Counted from the first letter of the stretch, positions 12,401 to 27,300 are shown. The stretch: DNA of 64,000 bases from Sphagnum compactum (GCA_965153455.1 OZ234494.1:12214001-12278000), one strand, 5' to 3'. Program-made: numbers and translations. The notes: a model not told the origin generated them from the letters alone.

Positions 12401-13640
12401 AATGACTTGTAAACAGTAATTTGGATTGAAGTTTAAGCTTTAAATAGTGTGAAATTGAGTGTGGACCTGTACATATGGACACAATATTACGCATTTTTAA
12501 TGGGTCATTAAAGAAATAGGATTGGCTAATCACAATGAGTGGCCCATGCCATGGCATTGCTGGATCCTCACTTTACAATGTACCTACTAGGTTTGATTTT
12601 TATGGGTGGGATTGGGAAATAACTTGCTCATCATTCTGGATGTGGTAGACACTTTAGAGGCCCAGATATCAACTGGGAGAGCGTCCCCACCAGTGCTCGG
12701 TATGTAAACCTTCACATTAAAATCAGATGAAGAAAACTCAAAATTTGCCGGTTTGGGTTACAAAAATGGTTTTGCTCCTGTATATGTCGTCAGTTTGCTG
12801 AGGCTGGTGAAGGCGCAGCAAAGTTGTGCACCTGCTAGAGAACACTGTAATAAATATGATCTCACTGCTGGTCACTGTTTTTGATTGGCCAATCATAGTG
12901 ATTGGTCCAGGTGGTTTGCTATTAGTAGTTCCCACCTATTTTTGCAGCCCTAGTTTCAGTTTTTGGGTGGGGTTGCAAACAAGTAAATAACTAAACTTGG
13001 ATCTGAGAAATATTTTTGCAGGGTCGCATACCAAGCACGGGTGGGGATGCTCTGAGTTGGATCTCACTTGGGCAAGGTCTGCAAGGGCTTCAAACTTGTT
13101 GAAATGATAGGTTGTAAATATTAGGTGACAGTCTTTTGAAGACTAGCTGGCTACTGACTGCATTTTGGGGCCTACCAAAGTGGAGATGCATAAGATACAT
13201 AGCTCTCCAAAAAGACCAATAAAGAAATAATATGATAAGCTTTGATTGTTCAGTCACAATGTTTAATTGATCCCCCATTTTACATTGTTCAATACTTCAT
13301 GTTTATGGGTAAGGATGCAAAAATAAATTGCACGCTTTTTTGGTTGTATGGTGATCTCATTTTTCTTCCTAATGCCCATGTACTCAGTGCCAATGTTATT
13401 AATCAGACAGATGCTATGGTTTGTGATGTCCCTGGTTCAGGCCCGAAGTATTTCAACTGTTACATATTACTACCATATCAATCACTTCAGCTTTGGACAA
13501 CCTCAGTGCTGGAACGACTTCTGCTATTAGAGTCCTCCATAAAGTCAGAAAAACACCAAAACCCTGGTTTTGGACCAAAACCATGTGAGATTCAAACAAA
13601 AACCTGCAAAAAAGTACATTAGCATTAGGGGGGGGGCACC
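9456..13640. other. Intergenic region without a supported gene
   Basis: No ORF here matches a family I recognise. 11470-11690 has a GAACC/GGTTC-rich low-complexity stretch. 12130-12340 holds an uninterrupted hydrophilic reading frame, described separately. A polyguanine run lies at about 13628-13636. The elongin C 3' UTR probably occupies the first few hundred bases. Confidence 0.5.
12136..12402 (+). other. Unassigned possible exon or gene fragment
   Basis: The reading frame shows SVAGHAIIAEKLCIIVKK followed by an acidic helix-like part (DEEGEEWFQRAVKQDLALLE) and then turns T-rich. The amino-acid composition is protein-like, unlike most of this spacer, but I recognise no family and see no partner exons with matching phase. 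It could be a gene relic, an exon of an unrecognised small gene, or chance. Confidence 0.25.
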
Positions 13641-14582
13641 ATTTCATCCTGTTGTGACCCTCTCTCTCTCTTTTCCTGAGCGCCTCCACTGATGCTACAT
13701 ATATTTTTACTGCTCCTACCTGCACAACCACTATAATTACTCCCGAAACTTGTGCATCAACCGCGGAGTTTCAGCGTTTCATACCCAGATTTAATAAAAA
13801 ATTCCTTACTTTGCATACCTCACTCAAAGAGGGGATAGGGGTGAAAGGAGGCCCAAAGACAGGGTGACTTTATGGAAAACTCTGATGGATAAATGAAATC
13901 TTTTACTCCAAACAGTATGCCAAAGAATTGACAATGACAAGGGTGCAGTCACTTGGCTCATCCCTGAACTGGGGACACGAGAAATAGGCAGTAGATTGTA
14001 GCAATGGGCACCAAGTTCACCATCTCTGCACAGCAGATCAAATCCTGTAACCCAAGGTTTTGCTTTCTGTTGAAAGTGTCAAACACCATTGCTGAGTCAT
14101 TTTATCTACCCACCACGACAGCCTGTGGTCCCTCTTGGTGTTAGATGTAGCAAAGAAATTGGTCCACTCGTCTTGAGTCCATACTGCTGGAGTAGATCTG
14201 TACCCTGCAGGTCACTCTTGTTGCCGATGCAAATGCTATTCCCTCAGGCTGTGTCTGAACATATTCTACTCTATGCTCACATCAGTTTAGTTCGGCTGTC
14301 ACATCGTTTGCAATGAAGGCAGAGTTGAAGAAGCAGCATCCAAAAAATCTTTACTCAATAGAATTTATCTGTAAAGTCACCCTCTCTTTCACCCCCTATC
14401 CCCTCTTTCAGTGATATATGCAAAGTTAGAAATTTTATTAAATCTCAGTATGAAATGCTGAACTGAGCATTTCATGCACAAGGTTTGAGAGTAATTATAG
14501 TAGTTGTACAGGTAGGATCAGTGAAAATATATGTAGCAGCAGCAGTGGAGGCGCTCAAGAAAAAGGAAAGACAGGATGAAAC
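13641..14582. mobile_element. 942-bp element with long terminal inverted repeats
   Basis: The left arm (about 13641-13874) reads as the reverse complement of the right arm (about 14372-14582). Shared blocks include atttcatcctgt, gagcgcctccactg, gctacatatatttt, actataattactc, gaggggatagggg and gggtgacttta. The arms are ~210-235 bp with modest divergence and small indels around a ~500-bp core without a transposase. Long arms and no coding region fit a non-autonomous DNA transposon, for example Mutator-like. The superfamily is inference, and I did not find a clear target-site duplication. Confidence 0.75.
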
Positions 14583-16013
14583 TCAGTTTACCACCAAAAT
14601 TGGTGAAAAAACTTAGTTTGGGTTGTAAAATTTTTATTCCCAGTCACGCATTTGTGCAATATTATGCCAAAACTGGCCGTTCTCGGCCCCTAATCGCATG
14701 ACTTTACAGATAACTTTAATCTTAACTCTTTTTCTTAGGTAGGTAGTCTCCAGTTAAGGAAAGAGTTTTATAAGATCCCAGCTATAACACCCAACCATAA
14801 TTGGCCAGACTGTGTTCCTATAAATAGCACAACAGAACTGCAATCTATTTGCAATCTTTGGACCTTATGCAGGAGCATAGCATTAAGTTTGTGGCATCCT
14901 CTAAAACTGTCATGAGTACTGACGGTTCCTCTAAAACCACAAAAGAGCCAGTCGGACCCTGCCATAAGTACAGTGCAAATTCATTTGCAAGCGACCACAA
15001 CCTAGAAAGCAGTCTCACAACAAGATCAATTTTGCCACCAAAGTACCTGCAATAGCAGTTAACTACAGGTACTGTTCTCTGGTGCTGTTTTACGAGTTCC
15101 TGTTATTGACTCTTGCCCTCAATATCTGAGAGGAGGGGCATGCAGGTTGCTGCAATGAGTTACAGCAGGTGAATGAATGTGGTGACACTAGCTCTTATAC
15201 CAGATATAGTGTGTCATTCAAAAAGAGAAAAAGACAAAGCAATCCAACCACTTCAGGAAAAAGACCTCACCGTCACAAATCCACAAATCCACAAATTCGA
15301 GTTAATACAGTTGGTTCACAAAGTTCATCTTGGCCTTCACAGTGAAAAAAAGAAACCTCAGCACTCAATAATCAACTGGGATGTGCATGATGAAAACAGC
15401 ACATGAAAGCTGACTTTTCACCTACAATACTCCCCAGAAGTGGCTCAGTCACACAACACCCAAAATTCAATCCTACTCCTTGACATGGAGTTATGAGCAC
15501 CAATACCATGCAACCCAAACATTTATTGACATTGCATACTCATGCACCCCCCAACTTCATTGTTTGGACACATATGGTCCAACACCTTTTCCTCATGGGC
15601 CATAACAGTGATGTGATAAAAGCAGACTTTGCTGGTTCGGCAAAGGACTGGAGTCAATGTCCCTAGAAATTACAATCTTCGAATGGTGACTGTTTATGGC
15701 TACCCAGAACCTGTCTACTGAGTTTCTGATGGAATAAAGCATTTAGACCTGGCCCCCAACCTCCCAGGAGAAATGGAAGTCTCTAAAATGTAACATGCCT
15801 TTGGTGGTTAACTGCTGGTATTCACCAAGAGCATCTTCTGATGAGCTCTGGATAGGGTGAAGCTTCCAAAACTGTTGTTACTATCCTTCTAAGAGAGTAA
15901 TGAGAAAGTCCCTAAGCAGCACATCAAAGATATTCCTTGTAGCTTACCTATATTATGTGCCACCTGCATTTATCACCAAAGAATCAAAATGCTGCTGCTT
16001 CAATTGGCTTCAT
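14583..16013. other. Intergenic region, likely including the RABA 3' UTR
   Basis: No supported gene. The last few hundred bases next to 16013 probably carry the 3' UTR of the minus-strand RABA gene. No repeat structure stands out. Confidence 0.5.
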
Positions 16014-17546
<1,533 letters not shown>

Positions 17547-18176
17547 CTAACATAGCAACCATTCACCATGCAAAAAATAATTCAAAATAGGTACCTCCTC
17601 CTGACCACTATGCACGGGAAATCCAACAGACAAAATGAGCTTCACAACCGTATACATAAGCTTGCAAAGAATCAACGATAAAAGCGGAAAACGAAGAAAA
17701 CCGAAGCCATCACACCGGAAAAAAAAAACAAAAAGGAAGTGCAACAGCAACAAGAACAATGGTAGCTCCAACCTGATGTTCATGCAGATCCGGAAGCAAA
17801 CACCATCACCGACAACAACAGTCAGGCGGGAAAAGGGAATGGAGAGTATAGTATCACTCACATGTAGGCAGGCGTCCGGACTGCGTTCAATGCCGAAACC
17901 CTCGAAAAGGTCACTCACTTCTCAAGCGAAGAAAACGGGGAAAAAAGAAAGCAAGAAAGAGAACGTAACACAGAAAGCAAACATCTACACAGCAACTACG
18001 GTCATTCCGTCGAGACACTCTCAGACTCCTCAAAAGACGGGATCGCAGAGAAGAAGCAAACGCGAAGAACGCTCCAAGGACGATCTCCCGTTGCTACGCG
18101 AGGCCGCACGAATGAGAGCGGCAACGACGACGGGAAGTACACGCATGAAGACAATACGAATAAACTGCATACACTC

Positions 18177-18710
18177 TACAGTACAACTACGAGACACTGT
18201 ACAATACGAAGACAATGTGAAAGAAAATACATACATGTAACAATACAAAAGACGAGATGCAGTACAAGAAAGAAGATAATACGAAGAATATACGTATTCA
18301 TTACAATACAAAAGACGATAATACAGTACAAGTACAAAGACATTACAAAGAAATATACACATACGTTACAATATAAAAGACGAGATACAGTGCAAGTACG
18401 AAGAAAAATACGTAAAATTTTCGTATCAAAAACGAGATGCAGTACGAGGATAAATACGTATACTTTGCAATGCAAAGAGGAGATGCAGTATAAGTACAAA
18501 GACATTATCTAGAAAAATACACATACGTTACAGTACAAAAGACGAGGTGCAGTACACGTACGAAGATAAATAACGTATATTTTATAATGCAAAGACGAGA
18601 TGCAGTACAAGTACGAAGAAAATACGAAAACAAATACATGCATATATACAACAGCTCAAAGACGACTTTAAGTACACGTATGAAGACAATACGTATAGAT
18701 CACAGTACAA
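18177..18710. repeat. Degenerate ~55-66-bp minisatellite, about 8-9 copies
   Basis: A unit around 'gacgagatgcagtacaagta' plus 'cgaagataaatacg' and 'cacatacgttacaatacaaa' recurs at irregular 55-66-bp steps (near 18251, 18312, 18377, 18431, 18477, 18541, 18595, 18661). Copies are diverged and some are partial. Long antisense ORFs across it are by-products of the repeat. It lies about 0.7-1.2 kb upstream of the RABA start codon. Confidence 0.8.
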
Positions 18711-18846
18711 TAGACCCAATGTTCTGTATACGTATTTCGGTAGATTGGCTCTAGTCTTGCAATGCTATTTGCTGTGCAAATTTTTGCTTGCACAAAGTGA
18801 AGATTTGTCCAAAATTAGCATTCAAATGTCTGAGTAGATGGGCTAT

Positions 18847-19040
18847 GTTTTCAGTAATTAGCCATTTCCAGATCAAAGAAGGCTGTCTGCATTTGGTCTA
18901 TGTTTTCAGGAATTAGCATTTCCAGATCAAAGAGGGCTGTCCACATTTGGTCTATGTTTTCAGTAATTAGTATTTCCAGATCAAAGAAGGCTGTCTGCAT
19001 TTGGTCTATGTTTCCAGTAATTAGCATTTCCAGATCTAAA
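18847..19040. repeat. 54-bp tandem repeat, 3.5 copies
   Basis: Units begin near 18848, 18903, 18957 and 19010 with 'gttttcagtaattagcattt' and continue 'ccagatcaaagaaggctgtc'. Copies 1-3 differ at only a few positions; the fourth is truncated. It is unrelated in sequence to the neighbouring ~60-bp array. Confidence 0.9.
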
Positions 19041-20040
19041 AATATTGTAACCACATTATGGGATCACTGCTAATCTTTGGGTAATTAGGAATTGCATCTT
19101 TGTTCTGGTATTCCTCCTTCAAAACTTCAAGGCAAGGTGTTGAACCTGATGGGATACCTGATCACAAATGAACACCTCGTCATCCTGTTTCAGGCTTCTC
19201 GGATTGCACCTGTTGATTTGCAAAGCAGCTTCTACAGGAGAACGAAAAATAAAATTGCAACAAAGACTTTTTATGAGAAAAATTTTAGTGTGCTGCCACA
19301 GACATATCCCAGACTCAGATGAAAGCAATCAAGCTTCATGGAGAAAAAATGGCACTAACCAAATTGGTGCTGGAAACTTGAGCTGGTTGGTCACACAAAT
19401 CATCCCTCCTCCCTCACATGCACTTCATTTCATGCATGCGATTTACAAACTCTGCCCATCTTGTCTTTCAATACTAGACACGACTAAACTTGTCAACCTC
19501 TGGATCCTGAACCCTACCCACCTATTCTTCTGAGTACTTGGATATAATAGTGTAAAAAGGGATTTGGTCCAGATTGCCAGTGATGACAAACACAGCTTTG
19601 GGAAATCGGTGGTTTCTTATTCCCATGATGCTCCCTTCCGCACCATTAGTACCTTACTAAGCTCTTAAGAACCTTAAGAAGAGCAACGACCCTCTCTAAT
19701 TGTGCAACTTCAACTCAACTACCACAGATTCGTGATACTTTGCAGACTATCTTCTCTTGTCCCCAACCCTTCCTTCTAGAAGAAGTTCATTGAGTATTTA
19801 TGGTGGGTGTGTAATGACAGCAACAGAGTTTACATAAAATTTTGTGACTTAATTATGAAAAGAGTAGGGTTGTGCACTACTCTCTTGAATTGCACTAGGG
19901 TCAGAGTGGTGAAGCTTAAAGACTACCTTCCTTCCATTAAAACTTGGATCATTCACTTCTGCACAGTCTATAATTGAGGATAATATACAGTAGAGTGCCA
20001 GGCTCAATAGCGATGATGACATCGCTTCCTAGATGACTAA

Positions 20041-21905
20041 CTACTGGTGTAGGGGAGGAGCTGAGGACTGAGGCATTGGCAAAATCCTATCCACCAGCTC
20101 TGAGTTCAGCTTTACTGGTAGTGGGGGCATTTGGCTCATAATGCCTGGCATGTTTGTCATCCTGCATCAACCAGGTGAACAAAATTCCTCTCAGCACACA
20201 GACAAACTAGGAGCATTATCACAGAAAGTGATTTACCTGTCCTTTCCCAATCTCTAGTCACTCCACAAGAGTGAAAGAAAAAGAGTGCAGATTATGACAG
20301 TGATCTACCCATTCAAGATCGCATAAATGTTGTCCCTGAACTGCACCAGTAATTCTGTGTTCTCCTGGAGCTGTCATAAACACAAGAGCCCAACTGCATG
20401 TGAGTCAGCCAGTTTTTTCCCATTCCACATACACACCAGTGGGCGTTGCCTTTGCAGATTATACAACCTCCTCTGTAACAACTGGCCAAGTTGAAGGGGA
20501 TTACAAGTAAATATACCTTGCAAGCAGCAAGATTAGCTCGGATTTGTCCAATAACTTGTGCATTATGCTCAAGCAAATGGCCTGTAGGTCCTCCAATTGC
20601 TGCATCCATCCCAGCTGTCTCACAGTCAGTTGCAATTATGATACAGAGAAATGGCCTCAAAAAATGGCTTCAATGGCAATCTGAGTAAAAATGCAACAGA
20701 TGACATCTGAAAACATTTCGCCAGAAGACTTTTTGGCCTTTCAAGAGACAGATTTGTATGGGGAAAATTTTAGTAACTACTCCAGAGTTGAAACCCACCA
20801 TCATTAGAGATTCCATCATCATTGTCTACAGGGGGTTGAGGTGGAGTGTACATAGGCATTGGTGCCCTTGCTACTACTGCTGCCGCTGGTCTTGTGGGTG
20901 CTTCTACTTTTTCCTGCTATAGAAATACAGATGCAAACTCAATGTAATTTGGAGCAAAACAAGACCTCAGTACAGTAGCGTAAAGCTAACAATGTTCCTC
21001 CTTTCCACATCAACCTTAGATGGTTAAGGTTTTTTTCTTCTACATCCACAACCTGCCACATAACAAATATATGTTTCCTGAGACACCAAAACTGATCAAC
21101 CTTTAAATTGCAATGATGGATTGAACTGGAAGAATAGGAGACCTTCCTGTCCTTGCTTTTCTTGAAGGCATTCTGCTCTTCAACTTTCCGCCTTTTTCCA
21201 TTCTCCTTCTTCTGTGCATACAACAACATACCCAGTTGATTGCTTACAAACTTACACATGAAAATTGGTAAGCAAGCAGGGCTTCCACAAAATGCATCTG
21301 AGTTTTACTGCCCAAAACTGAAGATAACACAGTAAATTACAAGAAAGGACTGTCATGATGAGGACAAAAGGTACACACTCACTGTTATCCAAACACAGCG
21401 GAGGGCAACATCCCGTACAGTCTTTTCAGGCAACAGTGCTGCAAGCTTGATATATTTCACAAGATTGTTTGTCTGACCTGCATATCTGCCAATTAAGACC
21501 CCCGAGTAAGCCATGTCAGAAAGCTCCTGACAACAATACAGTATTGAGCAATTATGAGTTTTCCAACTATCATCTTGTACTACATCTGTCTATACATCTC
21601 TCTCCAGTATTTCAAGAGGTTTCAAGGAAGTTTACTTACTTCACCAGGCCTTCTTCCAGACTTGATTGCTCAGCAGAGCTCCAAACAACAGACAAACCGA
21701 TGTCATGAAGAAGATGGTAAGTGCTATTGTCAGTTCCATTTGTTGTTGCTCCATTCTTCTCTCCCGATGCCCCATCAACAGCACCAGCAGGAGGGGTGCT
21801 ATTTTCACCCACATTCGCTAGTCCTCGTGGACTGCCACTGTTATGATGAAGTCTGAGTGTAGAATTGTTCGGTTTCACTTGCAAATTCTGAATGGATCCT
21901 GCCAT
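20041..21905 (-). CDS. DUF3755 family protein (plant-specific, SANT/Myb-like region)
   Basis: Exons in coding order: 21640-21905, 21383-21485, 21143-21211, 20799-20913, 20517-20599, 20309-20370, 20041-20161; 272 residues, all junctions in frame. This is a conserved plant nuclear-type protein of unknown function. Seen: N-terminal MAGSIQNLQVKPNNSTLRL, then WSSAEQSSLEEGLVKYAG and LVKYIKLAALLPEKTVRDVA with RCVW (SANT-like helices, about 75-122), basic KKENGKRRKVEEQNAFKKSK, a proline-rich PMPMYTPPQPP linker, DAIGGPTGHLLEHNAQVIGQ, ENTELLVQFRDNIYAIL and the closing MPGIMSQMPPLPV block. The order matches the family as I know it. The start at 21905 gives the usual MAGS-type N-terminus. Exon phases were needed to place two junctions, so single-codon errors are possible. 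Confidence 0.88.
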
Positions 21906-24347
21906 AGCTTATTGAGACACCCTTTTTTGTTTTGTTTTCCTCAGGTTTTAAGCTTTACATCACAATCCTCTCTTCCTCTTCCTCTCAATGCAAATCCTCT
22001 TCTCCACTCCAGAAATTCTATGCAGCAAACTGTTACACTATCAAAGAGTTCGAAGTTTGAACCAACCACCAGCTCTGCAATAACACTCTTCCTCCACGCT
22101 TACATTTTTGCACCACAGCAGAAATCTCTCAGACCCATTCTTGATCTATTGCTTGCTTGCTTGCTTATCCCCAAGCTCAGAAAAACATAATCATAAAAGA
22201 TATGTCTAATTAAATTTTTTCAAAAACTCCCCAGACCCTTTCAAGCAGAAAAGCAGCAAAATTCACACTAGTTTTTTCTACATACACACACAAACACTGG
22301 ATTTGTGCCACCAAAAACAAATCGATCAGCTTGGTTGGTGGCACAAATCCAGAAACCCAAAACCCCACAAACCCTAAAAAGAAAGAAACAGAACTGCCAG
22401 CTACAAATTCCCTTGCCAATGCAAATTGATTTGCTCCATGACCACCACCCCCCCCAAACCTATTGCCTTCTTCCTCCTCTTCCGCTTCTTCTTCTTCTTC
22501 CTCCTCCTCCTCCTCCTTCAAGCCATTCTTGTTCTTAAATTCTCATCACAAAAAACGACAACAGCAACAAAAACCTTCCATCAGCAACTAACTCCAAAAA
22601 CAAACCCAGCAACAAAAGATGTAAAACCCCAAAACGAAGAGCACCTCCGCCTCCTCCTCAGCAACTGCCGAAAATCTCTGGGGAAAATGTCTTCTATCTA
22701 TCAATCGATTCTGCTGCTCTTGCTACTACGACTCCTACTACAACTCCTAGCTCCCAAATAAAAAGCAAAAGCAAAGAACAATTCTGCCAGCCACCGCGAC
22801 AATCGGCAACTTGGCAAAATATCTTCTTCCCCTCGTCCTCCGAGCGTCTGTCTCCTCCGCCGCAACGACCTCTCCTCGTCCTCGTCCTCGGCCTAGTCTT
22901 CCGGGCCCTGCTTGGCGTTCCGTTCGACGCTCGTCCGTTCCGCCGCTCGTCGCGGAACGTTCCCTTCGTGAGCCGGTTCCAGAAGAGCACATGTTTTTGT
23001 ACTTTCTGGACTCTGGAATGGTCAAGCCGTCAAGGCACTGCCCATTATGTACTACATAAGGCGCCCCCTACAGCACATTCTGCACCTAGTTCACCCTATA
23101 GGTGCAGAATCTGCCATACGGGGCGCCTTAGTTTGAAACCGAAAATTTGGATAGAATATTTGGGAATAATAATAATAATTTTGAACCTATTAGTAGAAAT
23201 TATTGTATCAAAACATATTCACAATTAACTATAAAATGAAGTGATGGGTTTTGAACATGGTTATGTATACATCATTTTTTGAACTTTCATTTACAAATGA
23301 TTATTTGATAAATGAATCATAAAATGATAGTAATTGAAAAAATCTATATAGTTTAAAATCTAACTCTTTTCCACAAGAATTTAACCATGCACAACATCAT
23401 ACTTTCATCTTTAGTCTTGTAATTACATGGCACATATAATATTTTTAAAATATAAATGATTTTAAATGATATGTGAGAAGTGGCTCATTACATGGTGCTG
23501 GTGTATGTGGAGGACACCTAAATTTCAACCCTATTACTAATTCAATAGAGGATGATGTGTTACATGTAAGGTTGCTAAAATATGAAAAACCTCACACGCA
23601 AGGTACCTCCTCTTCTTTCTAATGAATCACAATTATCCGTAACATCCAAACAAAATTCCATCAATTCTTTACATTGGGTAAGGACTTCAACTTGGGGGGG
23701 GGGGCTTGTTTTGGGAATTCAAGTCTTATGTTTAGACTCTTACCTTGTGCAAGGTTCTCATTCACAAAATAACAATGCTCTCAATCCTTACCAATAATGT
23801 TGGTTGGTTATTTAGTTTTGACATAGTTATCTAGCTAGATATTAATAGCCTACCAAGTGATTCTTTATGGCTAAAATTCTACCGGTTCTTTATGGCTATG
23901 TTTTTCTGTTGCAAAATAAGTTATTTCCGTGGTAAGAAAACTTAAATCTATTCATTCATTCAAGCTTTGCTTTCACACTTCACACCCTCCCTAATGTACA
24001 TGAATCCTGTGTAATGAACTATAATTGACCTCATCAGCATATCAGATGATATTCCTTGTACAGCACTTCAATTTCAAAGTGCATCTCCTTTGACTAAGGT
24101 ACTGCTTTCAGAACACATGCAAGCAACCCGACAAGTTCATTCTAGTGTCCACTGTTTAGTGGTAACTATGAATATACCAATGAATCTCTTGACAGACCTG
24201 ATGATGAAACGCCTCGCCCCCGCCTCCTTTCCTAGCCTACTCTTGGACAGACAATCGGGCCATCTTTTCAATGAAGACCAACTACAGAGAATTCAACTGT
24301 CATTCTGTGGGAAATACTGAGAAGGTGAACTTACTTGTGGGCAGCTT
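21906..24347. other. DUF3755 upstream region and TBC-gene downstream region
   Basis: 21906-23000 should hold the DUF3755 promoter and leader (minus strand), with a CTT/CTC-rich run at about 22484-22521. 23057-23130 is a striking hairpin, listed separately. 23130-23500 is very AT-rich. A run of ten G's lies near 23695. No gene is seen. Confidence 0.5.
23057..23130. mobile_element. 74-bp near-perfect hairpin with GGCGCCCC ends
   Basis: The left arm 23057-23090 (TAAGGCGCCCC...attctgcacctag) pairs with 23098-23130 (...ggtgcagaat...ggggcgcctta), with only a few mismatches and a very short loop. The GC-rich ends stand out in an AT-rich setting. It may be a minimal foldback/MITE bounded by TA, or a transcribed hairpin. 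Confidence 0.7.
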
Positions 24348-27300
24348 TCACATGTGCTGCAATGTGATACTGATTTTCCGGAGCTCTGCTAGAGCTATAA
24401 GGACAGCTGTGCACCCCTTCCTGTGCAAACTAGCTTGAGAGGACTGCTCCTCATCCTCAAGATCAGGTGTCCAACTCAATGATGACTCCAGAACCTGCAA
24501 CCCATCAACACTTATGGCCAATAAGAAATCAATTCAAGAGTTGGCTGCTTCCAGACCACCTCCTAACCTAGATGAGCTTGCTTCCAGACAACCTCATAAT
24601 CTTAGATCTAAGAAATGGAGTACTGTGCACAAACTGCATCCTCAATCTCAGAAAAGAAAAACCTGTGACAAAGACTTCACAAGACTGGTCCCAAATGAAG
24701 AGCGAGGTTCCACATTAAAAACTTTGCACGGACAAACACATCTAAAAGTCCTCATGTTCACTTTTAAACAGCAACTCAGACTCTGAACATGGAATGTGAT
24801 CTTCATGGGTATAGGGTCCAGCTTTCAAGGGTTAAAGATCAATGTATAAAAAAGTGGCCCACCCATCTTCAAAGAAAACAAAACTGCTTTGATCCAGCAT
24901 GTTTAATCGCACCTGAATGTGGTCCAGCATGGATTGACCAAGAGCTTGCAGGGTGTCATTGTGCATCCTTGTACTCTTCCCAGGACTGCTCAGCATTTGC
25001 TCAGCTGCCAAATCCTCTTCAAGGACACTGCTATCAAAGCTTCTGTCATTTCCAGACTTGGGCACATCTCTTGCAACATTCTCAACTGCTATCAAACCTT
25101 CTGTGCTTTCAGGAACAGATGCTTCTGTAGCCTTCTTTTTCAAGATGTCTTTGCTAGGTTCTGATTCTTTGACTAATGCTGGACTACTGGGAACATCTGT
25201 GGTCAATTTCCACCACCGATTTGGCATCTGAAATAAGGTACCAGGTTCAGTGCTGCTTGAGGAAACATTACTATCAGTCACATTCTGACTGCATCCAGTG
25301 TCAACCCTGCCACCTTCACTGCCTGGAATCAAGAAGAGACCACACATAAGGCTCTCCTTTCATTTTGTAAGCTTCATATAGGGCATCAATCTGACCAAAA
25401 GCAGAAAAGGGATAAAAGAAAAAGATGCAAGGAATAACAATAATTGCTTTCTGTTGCAATCTAACCAAGACTCGGATAAATCAGGTTGACACTTCTTGCT
25501 CATCTTCCAAGACATGCAAGCTCTTGTTGATTTTCTTCTAACATAGTAGACTTGTATGAAGCAATGAGATGACAGAGATAATACTCACCAGTTTTTTCAC
25601 CTGTTGTGTTCTTTCTGAAATTCCACACCCAGTTGAGCTTGCTAGAGGGTGGTGAAGGTTTTGGCTTGTCAGAAAAACTCAGGTCATTGGTGGTCTGTGA
25701 GACTTCTTCCACCCCCTCAACACTAGCGATTGAAGGAGACCTTGGCATAGGATGATGTGGTGACTTGTAGTCCTTGAGTGACGTCTCGGCTTGCACAATT
25801 GACTGTTCCACATAAGAGCCATGGACATGTATAGTCCTAGTGACTTCCAATTCCACTGCAATTTTAGTAGACTCTGCTGAAGATTGAGGATGTGAGTATT
25901 CTGGTTGCATATCACTGTCCTGCTTTTGCAAATTGAAATTATGTTTAGACATGAAACACTCTTGTAACAGCAGTTGATCCTCATCATTGCCAGCAGGTTC
26001 CATCCAATTGCAAACTTCAGAGCCTTTCAGTGCCAGGTCCACTGCATTAACTTGTTGATCATTGACCTGTAAGGTACTCTGAGTAGCATTACCAGCTTCC
26101 TCCTTGCCTGCAGAATACTTTACTGTCATTTGTGCTGTACGGAGCACATGCACTCCCTCAGTGCTCAGAGGCAAAAGCACTCCACCGTTGGGTCCATCTG
26201 CAGGCCAAATCTGCAGAAAGGGTATGGGTATATTATGATAGTGAAAGAGGATGTTTGAGACCATGCCTACTTAATTCATAAATGTTGACCAGGCCCTACA
26301 GAACCAAAATGCACCATTTTATAAGTTCTGATGCTATGGTGGCCTGAAATAAGAAGCAGCACAACCTGTGAGCTTTATACCTCAGATGGCAGCAGCTTTG
26401 AGTTGCAAGTTGCTGTTATCACAGGAGATGTTTGCTGATGGATGAGCTTATCACTCTGATCACTTCCTGAAGCATTGGTTGAAGCCCTAGCTCCAACTTC
26501 TATGCCATTTTTAATTTGAGTTTTCTGATTCAATGATTCACCTGCTTCACTGGCACCATCCTTTGAAAAATCATTCTCAAAAGCAGAACCTCTTTCTTGT
26601 TGCTTTTCAGACCCATCACATCTGTTAAGGGCAGCCTCTGATGGTAGACCTATTGCACAAATTGCTCATATTAGCTCATATTAGTGGGCAGCACTTATGC
26701 CAAACAATGACTGGAGCAAACCATCAACTTGACAATGGAAAAATCATGGAGTTCTATGTTGCAATGGTGGGTGATAACATCACCTTAAAATCCATCCATC
26801 TGTCATCCTATACTGGAATTCCATTTGCAGGGAAGGTGATGACAATATCCAGAGCCCTCATGTGACCAGGGAATCATGCAGAAATGTGGAATCCTCAACA
26901 CCACACATGACCTACTGTGAAAATCAATTTGCAAGAAAACCAGAGCACACTAACCTTTGCCTGCAGAATCAATCCCTTGAGCATCCATCACTTCACCTGA
27001 TATAAACTTCTGTAAGATGGAGTGGGTCCATTTTTCCTCCCAATATCCATCTGGTAGGGACATTCGCAAGAAATCAGGGGAGCAAGGGATTGATTGTTCT
27101 TGAAATGCAAGCAGTACACTTTGACCACTTGGTGGTGAGATGCTACCACTTATGGAGTGTTTCAAGGTGCGCTTCTTCTCTGGAGTGCGCACCGTTCTAG
27201 GAACTGAAGGAGCTGGAGTTCTGGCAGCTGCTTGAACTAATGGTTGAAGAAACTTTGCAGTCTCAATAAGGTTCCTTATGTCTGAGATTTGAGGATAGTT

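Noticed and set aside
18030-18505. Minus-strand ORFs of 109-110 codons
   Set aside because: They arise from the ~60-bp minisatellite; the Tyr/Cys/Leu-rich repeats have no domain.
21001-21058. Possible extra DUF3755 exon (VVDVEEKNLNHL)
   Set aside because: The exons on both sides join in phase without it, giving KSKDRKEKVEAP, which fits the family better.
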